NCBI GenBank assembly: GCA_029821415.1
Contig: JALGTJ010000057.1
Location: forward strand, 1-11,544
Source: Candidatus Zipacnadia bacterium
GTDB taxonomy: Bacteria > Armatimonadota > Zipacnadia > Zipacnadales > Zipacnadaceae
Direction of reading: 5' to 3'
DNA: 11,544 bases
Shown here: positions 6,783 to 11,544 of the stretch, piece after piece
Layout of the letters: the number at the start of each line of letters is the position of its first letter
How positions within the stretch are numbered: position 1 is the stretch's first letter
The notes under the pieces: model-generated
Databases searched by the model: none
The model's input: the letters and a program-made list of their open reading frames with translations, nothing else
What the model was told of the DNA's origin: nothing
Program-made: the position numbers and the translations under genes

Positions 6783-8201
6783 TTACGGGCAAGAGTCTGG
6801 AAGCAAGGCCTCTCCGAGTGGACCGGTTGAGCTAAAGCTGAACGAGCCGTTGCGAGAACGGGACGAAGGAATGCCCATCTGCTGGCGATACTTGGTCACG
6901 GTACGCCGGGCGAGCCGGTAGCCCTCTTCGGCCAGGATTTCCTCGAGTTGTTTATCAGTCAATGGAGTCTCGGTGTCTTCGTGTTGGATTATCTGGGCGA
7001 TAAGCGCCTTGGTTGGCAGAGCATCTTCAAAGAAGACAGAGAAGGGTAGCAACGCACCATTGGGCATCATGATATACTTACCGCGCGTAGCCCGGGATAC
7101 AGTAGACTCATGAAGGCCAGTTTCTCGGGCAATTTCCTTCTTACTGAGGGGCCTCAGGGCCATTACCCCCCGAGTAAACACAGCTTTTTGGCGCTCAACA
7201 ATGGCTTCGGTGACAAGTTGCATGGTAATATGGCGCTGCTGAAGCATCTCAATGAAGCGGCGGGCGGCTCGGATTTGCTCGTGGACAGCCTTAATCTGCT
7301 CAGGCTTAAGATCCCGTGAGCAGTCAGCCACGAGCTGGCTTTCCTTTATTGCCCGTTCCAGGCGTAAATAGGCGTGGTTGATGCGCAGACTGTGCGCTTG
7401 GCCCTGGGGAATCTTTACAGACAGGCCCTCACCATCGTAGTAAACTATGGCATCAGGATAGATGTGATGGACACTGGACTGCTTAGGCGCATCTGTATGA
7501 AATTGCTGGCCAGGATAAGGGCAAAGATTGGAGCGGATGTATTCAAGAGCTTCGCGGATCTCGCCAACGGTCAAATTCGTAGCTTGAGATAGCTTCTCCT
7601 GGAGATTACCTCCACAGCAGTCAAAGTGTCGGACAACAAGCTCGACCGCCTGCGGGATAGTTTCTCCAGAATTTTGTAGGTCGCGTAGTTGGAGTTGCAA
7701 ACACTCGCGCAGGGAACGAGCTCCCACCCCGGGTGGACTAAGTTGCTGCACATAGTCCAGTGCATCCTGCACTTTCTCAGGGGTAACGCCAAGGTCTTCG
7801 GCTATCCGAAAGACATCGGTGGTAAGATATCCATCGTCGTCAATAGCAGCGATCAGAATCTCCCCGATTCTGTGGACTGATTGAGGGGCCATTGCGTGCA
7901 ATTGCCAAAGCAACTCCTTTTGGAGAGTTTGAGATTCCCCGACTGCCTCGAGTGAAAAGCCCTTGGCGGAGTGCTGTTGCGAGTGACTTGGGGAAAAAAG
8001 CTGGGGAGGCGGCCCTACTGGCAAACCTTCGTACTCTTCGCTGTCTATGTCCTGCTCCAGAGCAGGGTTTTCCTCCAGTTCCTGTTCGATACGCTCGGAT
8101 AGCTCGATGTAATCCAGTTCAAGCAAGGTGCTACGAACGACAATATGTGGGCTGACGGTAAGCTCGGTACGTGGCTGTACTTCCTGCCGAAGCTGTAACA
8201 T
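6783..8201 (-). CDS. rpoN: RNA polymerase sigma-54 factor RpoN
   Basis: A 472-residue sigma-54. Region I (residues 1-50, LQLRQEVQPRTELTVSPHI...ELEENPALEQ) is the Gln/Leu-rich activator-response domain. An acidic linker follows (51-90), then the core-binding domain (about 95-290). The helix-turn-helix is LSKKEIARETGLHESTVSRATRGKY (352-376), and the RpoN box is ARRTVTKYRQ (431-440, canonical ARRTVAKYRE). RpoN recognises -24/-12 promoters and needs an AAA+ enhancer-binding protein to open them; one is encoded 1.7 kb away. Start ATG 8201 has AGGGGGGG at 8205-8212; the 30 upstream in-frame residues do not resemble the family. About 20 residues trail beyond the usual IPSSR end, more than most homologues have. 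Confidence 0.96.
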   Translation of the reverse strand: MLQLRQEVQPRTELTVSPHIVVRSTLLELDYIELSERIEQELEENPALEQDIDSEEYEGLPVGPPPQLFSPSHSQQHSAKGFSLEAVGESQTLQKELLWQLHAMAPQSVHRIGEILIAAIDDDGYLTTDVFRIAEDLGVTPEKVQDALDYVQQLSPPGVGARSLRECLQLQLRDLQNSGETIPQAVELVVRHFDCCGGNLQEKLSQATNLTVGEIREALEYIRSNLCPYPGQQFHTDAPKQSSVHHIYPDAIVYYDGEGLSVKIPQGQAHSLRINHAYLRLERAIKESQLVADCSRDLKPEQIKAVHEQIRAARRFIEMLQQRHITMQLVTEAIVERQKAVFTRGVMALRPLSKKEIARETGLHESTVSRATRGKYIMMPNGALLPFSVFFEDALPTKALIAQIIQHEDTETPLTDKQLEEILAEEGYRLARRTVTKYRQQMGIPSSRSRNGSFSFSSTGPLGEALLPDSCP

Positions 8202-8301
8202 AGTCCCCCCCTGGACGAAGTAGTATTGCTGGTAGCAGTGGTGCGGCGCAGGCAACGCCGTTAGGTCTTTGCTATGGCACGGGCGACTCACTACGAATTT
8301 A

Positions 8302-8328
8302 TTATCGGCCTCAAGCGCCGTTTCTTAA
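8302..8328 (-). promoter_or_regulatory. Sigma-28 (SigD/FliA)-type promoter facing rpoN
   Basis: On the minus strand TTAAGAAA is followed by 11 bases and then GCCGATAA. The -10 is identical to the enterobacterial FliA consensus, and the spacing matches TAAAGTTT-N11-GCCGATAA. The -35 agrees at 4 of 8 positions. Transcription would start near 8295 and leave a leader of about 95 bases before rpoN. Confidence 0.5.
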
Positions 8329-8426
8329 GGGCCACCTGCAAGCGAGGAAAGCGAACCGCGGCAAATAACCAAAGGATTTGCTCACGAGCACCGTCACTAT
8401 GCCAACTTATTGTAGGGGAATTCAGC

Positions 8427-8453
8427 TAAAGCATGCAGCCTAATTGCCGATAT
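8427..8453 (+). promoter_or_regulatory. Consensus sigma-28 (SigD/FliA) promoter facing flgM
   Basis: TAAA at 8427-8430, a 15-base spacer, then GCCGATAT at 8446-8453. This is an exact match to the Bacillus SigD consensus TAAA-N15-GCCGATAT. It points towards flgM, a gene normally transcribed in part by the sigma factor that FlgM inhibits. The expected start is near 8460, about 410 bases before the flgM start codon. Confidence 0.75.
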
Positions 8454-8869
8454 AACCAACGGGAGCCGTAGATATTGTTATTGCACAATAATTGGCAGTA
8501 CGTGACCGCAGCCGCCACCAACCAACAGAAGGGGTTGGCAGCAATTGCCGCAACTGATACAGCCCAGGCTCCCGGGGGGCAATATGAGCACAGGACGGTA
8601 CAACACAGCCGGAGGTAGCCTGCTTTACACCACTACGGCAGAGACTACCTGGCTGCTTCTGCTTCAATTTCCCCTGGCTACACATTGTGTGTGCGGCGGT
8701 GCTCTGCCGCCCAATAGATTCCCCCCAGCTCCTTACAGCGGTTGCGGCACCCAAAATCTGATTCAACAACCACAGCACTTACTACACCAGGTACTGCTAT
8801 AGTGAAACGGGATATATAGTAACGGCAGCAGAAGTGATCAGACGGGGGGAATGAGGGGGTGTGAAGCAG
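8454..8869. other. Unassigned stretch between flagellar promoter and flgM
   Basis: A 416-base stretch, probably the untranslated leader of the flgM transcript. Neither strand shows a recognisable gene. A + frame ending at 8802 and a - frame covering 8440-8778 are open but have low-complexity or Cys/Gln/Ser-rich products and no ribosome binding site. In Bacillus a small gene (yvyF) precedes flgM, but its CxxC zinc-finger pattern is not visible here. It may hold a decayed gene. TATAGT sequences near 8798 and 8814 could act as extra -10 boxes, but no good -35 accompanies them. Confidence 0.45.
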
Positions 8870-9151
8870 ATGAGCATAGTGTCTGGGATACGCAAAAGCA
8901 ACCCTTCCCGGCAGCCAGCGGCAGTTGAGCAGCACCTCAAGGAAAGGCCTGTGATGCTTTCTGGCGATGCCTGTCGGTATCGGCAGATTGCCCATATGGT
9001 TCAACAGCTACCTGCTGTCCGCCACCAGCGGATAAGTGTTGTGCGCCAGAAGTTGCACAGTGGCCAGTATAAAATAGACAGCAGACACCTGGTAGAGCTG
9101 ATTCTGGAAGCAGCCAAAGATACTCGCCGTGACTATCGCGCTGCTGCCTGA
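8870..9151 (+). CDS. flgM: Anti-sigma-28 factor FlgM
   Basis: A 93-residue protein with the FlgM plan. The short N-terminus MSIVSGIRKSNPS fits the usual M-I-G-N start. A variable disordered stretch follows, then the conserved C-terminal sigma-binding part LPAVRHQRISVVRQKLHSGQYKID (48-70) and a terminal helix (RHLVELILEAAKD). The V-R-x-x-(K/R)-V...(L/I)-x-x-G-x-Y-x-(V/I)-D pattern is the family signature. Start ATG 8870 has GAGGGGG about 10 bases upstream; the GTG at 8861 sits too close to that site. FlgM holds SigD/FliA inactive until the flagellar hook is complete and FlgM is exported. The upstream SigD promoter and the FlgN-like gene downstream support the call. Confidence 0.8.
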   Translation: MSIVSGIRKSNPSRQPAAVEQHLKERPVMLSGDACRYRQIAHMVQQLPAVRHQRISVVRQKLHSGQYKIDSRHLVELILEAAKDTRRDYRAAA

Positions 9152-9171
9152 AGGAAGGGAGTATAGTCTCA

Positions 9172-9255
9172 ATGCCAACACAGGAGGCAGTTGTTTCCTT
9201 TGACGAGGCGCTACGGATATACGCCCAACTGAAAAACTACCCAGGGATACGCTAA
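9172..9255 (+). CDS. Small ORF after flgM, 27 residues
   Basis: ATG at 9172 follows a GGAAGGGAG sequence (9153-9161) and opens a 27-residue frame ending in TAA at 9253-9255. The product contains SFDEALRIYAQLKNYPGIR. It lies 20 bases after flgM, where flgN would be expected to begin. It could be a real small protein, the broken 5' end of an older flgN, or chance. I recognise no family. Confidence 0.25.
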   Translation: MPTQEAVVSFDEALRIYAQLKNYPGIR

Positions 9256-9512
9256 TTATGCTGATGAACATCAAACCCAGATAAAAACCCCAGCCACGAG
9301 GAGTAAAACCCGGCCGATACAATCTACCAGGTGGGTTGCCATCTACACTGCAGCATCGCCTGGTTTTTGATGCCGGAGTAGAGAAGACTAATAACGCCAG
9401 AGGCCGGCGCAGACTTTAGAGCGGCTAGCAAGATGCCGATTGTATCCTTGCGTTGGCCAACGTGGAACAAAGGCTTCATCTTGTGCGATGCCGAGAGCCG
9501 GATTGACAGTAT
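9256..9512. other. Unassigned DNA between flgM and the flgN-like gene
   Basis: These 257 bases separate two genes that are normally adjacent or overlapping. No frame on either strand reads as a known protein. A perfect 12-base palindrome, CGTTGGCCAACG, lies at 9451-9462. No inverted terminal repeats or target-site duplications were seen that would identify an inserted element. Confidence 0.4.
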
Positions 9513-9866
9513 ATGCCCCCGCAATCGGATAACATAGGCAAGCAACGGGAACACACTGGTCGGCCCTCCACTTTGTGGGAAGCGATGGGAAAGTTGCATG
9601 AGATACAAACCCGAGAGAAAATCGCTTTGGACAAGGGGGATCTCGAGCTATTTCGGCAGTTGCTGGAACAGCAAGCTGAAGCCTGGAGGATAGTTTACCT
9701 GCAAGCAAGTAAACTGATTGCCAGTGGTAAGGCCCCATTGGATATGATCCAGCGGTTGGAGAAAATCTTCGATATTCACTGCAGTTATGAGCGGCGTATT
9801 CATCAGGTTGATGCTACAATCCGGCGCAAACTCGAGCAGCTTCAAGGCGACCATCGGGCTGCTTAG
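9513..9866 (+). CDS. FlgN-like flagellar export chaperone
   Basis: A 117-residue, largely helical, charged protein. The part from LWEAMGKLHEIQTREKIALDKGDLELFRQLLEQQAEAW (residues 21-58) has the heptad spacing and the K-x-A-L-x-x-G-D-L-E-x-(L/F) core seen in FlgN. A second amphipathic helix (LDMIQRLEKIFDI...RRIHQVDATIRRKLEQLQ) forms the C-terminus. FlgN binds the hook-filament junction proteins FlgK and FlgL before export. Position just after flgM is the classical place for flgN, but flgK and flgL are absent here: the next gene is convergent and unrelated. The start is uncertain. ATG 9513 has no clear Shine-Dalgarno, and ATG 9585 (93 residues) is an alternative that cuts into the first helix. 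Identification rests on pattern and position only. Confidence 0.5.
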   Translation: MPPQSDNIGKQREHTGRPSTLWEAMGKLHEIQTREKIALDKGDLELFRQLLEQQAEAWRIVYLQASKLIASGKAPLDMIQRLEKIFDIHCSYERRIHQVDATIRRKLEQLQGDHRAA

Positions 9867-9871
9867 GCTGG

Positions 9872-9890
9872 GCAAACCCGACGGGCTTGC
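9872..9890. terminator. Hairpin between convergent genes
   Basis: GCAAACCC and GGGCTTGC pair with one mismatch around a GAC loop, just after the flgN-like stop and before the convergent regulator's stop. No T-tract follows on either strand, so intrinsic termination is doubtful. Its position suggests a bidirectional end for both transcripts. Confidence 0.3.
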
Positions 9891-9915
9891 ATAACTGGCC
9901 GAGGACAGGTGTATT

Positions 9916-11286
9916 CTAATCCATCTCTTTATACTTCTTGAGTCGCCGATCTACGGTCGCTCGGCTGACACCTAGAATCTCGGCGGCAGTTTCTCGGTCG
10001 CCATCACAGGCCTCCAAGATTGCCAAGATATGCTGCCTTTCCATCTCCTCCAGTGTTAGTAAAGACGAGCCTCTCTTCTCGGCAGGCTTGCTGCTTGTTG
10101 CATTTTCGGGCATTCTCAACTCGGGCTCTATGAAGAGGTGTTCGGGCTCTATAGTATCACCAACAGATAGTACTATAGCGCGCTGAATGGCGTTTCTTAG
10201 TTCTCGCAGATTTCCCGGCCAAGTATGGCTATGTAGCTCCTCCCACCCCTCTTGGCTAATTTGTTTACTTACTCCGCTGCCAAATTGCCTCATAAAATGT
10301 TCAGTAAATACTTTAATATCTTCCGGTCGCTGGCGCAGAGGAGGCAAGGTTAGCGGAATGACGTTCAGCCGGTAGTACAAATCCTCCCGGAACTGGCCCG
10401 ATGCCACCATATCCTCTACTGGCTGGTTGCTTGCCGCTATGATCCGCACATCTACTGTAATAGGCTTAGTTCCACCCAGTCGCATAAAGCTACGATCTTC
10501 GACAAACCGCAACAGTTTCACCTGCATAGCCGTGCTCATATGAGTGATTTCGTCCAAAAAGAGAGTTCCGCCATCAGCGATCTCACACAGGCCGACCTTG
10601 GCCATATTGGCCGAGGTAAAGGCCCCCTTCTCGTGCCCAAACAGCTCGTTTTCCAGTAGTTCATCGGGGAATCCCCCGCAGTTAAGCGTTACCATTGCCT
10701 GCTCGGCTCGCGCGCTCAGATAGTGGATCGCCCGCGCCAGGTACTCCTTACCCGTACCTGTCTCCCCTTGAATTAACACTGGCGCATTGCCTCCCGCAGC
10801 CTTTGCTGCTACTACGTAGGTCTGCTGGACATCGGTGTTGCGACTTAGCACATGCCGCCAGTTATACTTTTGCGCGAGAGTTTCCCACAAATACAGGTTC
10901 TCGTCGACTATGCTCTGTTGGCTAGTGGCGCGCTGGGCCTTCTCTAGCAACTCCCGGACACCGAAGGGTTTTACCAGGTAATCGTATGCTTCCCATTGCA
11001 GCGCCTCAGCGGCCGTCGCTACCGAGGGGTGCCCTGTAATGATTATTGCCGGTGTCATAATATTCCTGGCCCGGATCTGTCGCAGCAGGTACACACCGTC
11101 AGTGTCTGGGAGCTTGCGATCAATAACCAGTAGATCAAACTCCTGCTCTTCCACCTTCCGATAGGCTTCAGTCGCCGTATCAGTAGTCTCACATTCAAAA
11201 TCGCCCTCCGCCAGGATCGAGACCACCAGATCCTGCATCCCCGGGTCATCATCAACTACAAGAGCGCGCTTTCGCTTACTCGGCAT
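9916..11286 (-). CDS. NtrC-family sigma-54-dependent response regulator
   Basis: A 456-residue bacterial enhancer-binding protein with three domains. The receiver domain (about 8-120) has the acidic cluster VVDDD, phospho-acceptor Asp56 in VIDRKLPD, Thr84 in IITGH and Lys106 in YLVKPF. The AAA+ domain (about 145-385) has Walker A GETGTGKE (174-181), Walker B TLFLDE (241-246), the sigma-54 contact loop GAFTSA (221-226, usually GAFTGA), FREDLYYRLNV (299-309) and WPGNLREL (356-363). A Fis-type helix-turn-helix ends the protein (DRETAAEILGVSRATVDRRLKKY). Phosphorylation by a partner histidine kinase would trigger ring assembly and ATP-driven opening of sigma-54 promoters. ATG 11286 is chosen because AGGAG lies 7 bases upstream; the ATG at 11301 lacks one. 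No kinase gene is adjacent, so its signal is unknown. Confidence 0.93.
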   Translation of the reverse strand: MPSKRKRALVVDDDPGMQDLVVSILAEGDFECETTDTATEAYRKVEEQEFDLLVIDRKLPDTDGVYLLRQIRARNIMTPAIIITGHPSVATAAEALQWEAYDYLVKPFGVRELLEKAQRATSQQSIVDENLYLWETLAQKYNWRHVLSRNTDVQQTYVVAAKAAGGNAPVLIQGETGTGKEYLARAIHYLSARAEQAMVTLNCGGFPDELLENELFGHEKGAFTSANMAKVGLCEIADGGTLFLDEITHMSTAMQVKLLRFVEDRSFMRLGGTKPITVDVRIIAASNQPVEDMVASGQFREDLYYRLNVIPLTLPPLRQRPEDIKVFTEHFMRQFGSGVSKQISQEGWEELHSHTWPGNLRELRNAIQRAIVLSVGDTIEPEHLFIEPELRMPENATSSKPAEKRGSSLLTLEEMERQHILAILEACDGDRETAAEILGVSRATVDRRLKKYKEMD

Positions 11287-11328
11287 AGCTTCACTCCTCA
11301 TTTTTGCAGGTACACAGTGGTGGTTACT

Positions 11329-11357
11329 ATTCTACCGCCTTGCTTGCCAATAGCCAA
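11329..11357 (-). promoter_or_regulatory. Sigma-A-type promoter for the response regulator
   Basis: On the minus strand TTGGCT (11352-11357) and TAGAAT (11329-11334) are separated by exactly 17 bases. The matches are 4 of 6 to TTGACA and 5 of 6 to TATAAT. The start would lie near 11322, giving a leader of about 36 bases to the ATG at 11286. Confidence 0.5.
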
Positions 11358-11430
11358 GTGTCTCTGCCATTTTCTGCCACAGCTTCAGCGGCTCAGTATT
11401 GCCCCAACTCAGTTAAGGGAAAAGGGTCGT

Positions 11431-11460
11431 TTGACAGCAAGGCCTGCCCCGTACCATACT
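11431..11460 (+). promoter_or_regulatory. Sigma-A-type promoter for the gene leaving the right edge
   Basis: An exact TTGACA (11431-11436) is followed after 18 bases by CATACT (4 of 6 to TATAAT). A start near 11467 would give a leader of about 38 bases before the ATG at 11505. Confidence 0.45.
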
Positions 11461-11492
11461 GTATAAGTAGCTTTTACACCAGTCTCGGAGGG

Positions 11493-11534
11493 ATGAGAGG
11501 TCTCATGAAGAGCACAATGGTAGCAGTGTGCTCT
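11493..11534. repeat. Two inverted repeats over a translation start
   Basis: The first is ATGAGA-GG-TCTCAT (11493-11506), perfect in both arms. The second has 8-base arms AGAGCACA (11509-11516) and TGTGCTCT (11527-11534) around a 10-base loop. They cover the ribosome binding region and first codons of the partial gene at 11505. The first could be an operator; the second could fold in the RNA and slow initiation. Confidence 0.4.
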
Positions 11535-11544
11535 CTGTATATAG
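11505..11544 (+). CDS. Start of an unidentified gene (partial, runs off the window)
   Basis: ATG 11505 is preceded by GAGAGG (11495-11500) and GGAGGG (11487-11492) and opens a frame MKSTMVAVCSLYI to the window end. A good -35/-10 pair lies upstream. Thirteen residues are too few to name a family. An in-frame ATG at 11493 abuts GGAGGG and is a less likely start. Confidence 0.35.
   Translation, partial: MKSTMVAVCSLYI

Noticed and set aside
6532..6921. 129-residue + frame next to dif
   Set aside because: It overlaps the 3' end of rpoN antisense and its product is low-complexity Gly/Arg-rich with no recognisable domain.
8440..8778. 112-residue minus-strand frame between the two flagellar promoters
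   Set aside because: The product is Cys/Ser/Arg-rich without a family pattern or ribosome binding site, and it lies over the SigD promoter and leader.
9324..9738. Minus-strand frames that might be transposase remnants
   Set aside because: No catalytic triad or known transposase motif could be recognised and no terminal repeats were found; part overlaps the flgN-like gene.
11341..11357. Sigma-54-like -24/-12 promoter (TTGG-N10-GC) before the response regulator
   Set aside because: The GG and GC have the right spacing, but the -12 reads AAGCA rather than TTGCA and it overlaps a better sigma-A promoter.
1..11544. CRISPR arrays, tRNA or rRNA genes, and defence or toxin systems
   Set aside because: No regularly spaced repeats, no T-arm GGTTCRANNCC in a tRNA context, and no recognisable nuclease or toxin-antitoxin pair were seen.

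Overview
The window (11.5 kb, moderately GC-rich by eye) looks like bacterial chromosome from a diderm, flagellated or formerly flagellated organism. A Wza-type multi-SLBB export protein implies an outer membrane. FlgM, a FlgN-like chaperone and a perfect SigD/FliA promoter imply flagellar regulation. The dif-like site and the SigD promoter both resemble the Firmicutes consensus more than the enterobacterial one, so a diderm Firmicutes-related lineage is my best guess. Other diderm phyla such as Armatimonadota are not excluded.

Left part (1-3017): the 3' end of an unidentified gene, then a fucose/arabinose-isomerase family protein (377-1786, +), converging on a dGTPase-family HD phosphohydrolase (1800-2864, -). 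Middle-left (3120-6339, +): the remains of an exopolysaccharide locus. A large SLBB export protein is broken near its C-terminus by two apparent single-base losses. It is followed by a sugar-phosphate (polyprenyl glycosylphosphotransferase) gene that has lost its catalytic C-terminal half. Centre (6340-6782): no credible gene, but a 28-bp sequence at 6414-6441 matches a XerC/XerD dif site. Genes on the two sides mostly point towards it, as expected at a replication terminus.

Right part (6783-11544): rpoN (sigma-54, -), then divergent flgM and flgN-like genes (+), then a sigma-54-dependent response regulator (-), and at the right edge the start of an unknown + gene. The rpoN-flgM intergenic region carries two back-to-back flagellar-sigma promoters. 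One, facing flgM, is an exact TAAA-N15-GCCGATAT. The other, facing rpoN, has an exact GCCGATAA -10 with a weaker -35. This suggests that the flagellar sigma factor drives both its own anti-sigma factor and sigma-54. The nearby enhancer-binding protein would be a natural sigma-54 client, although its sigma-54 contact loop reads GAFTSA rather than GAFTGA.

I see no CRISPR array, tRNA, rRNA, intact insertion sequence or defence system. The most noteworthy points are the dif site, the paired flagellar promoters and the decayed polysaccharide locus beside dif.
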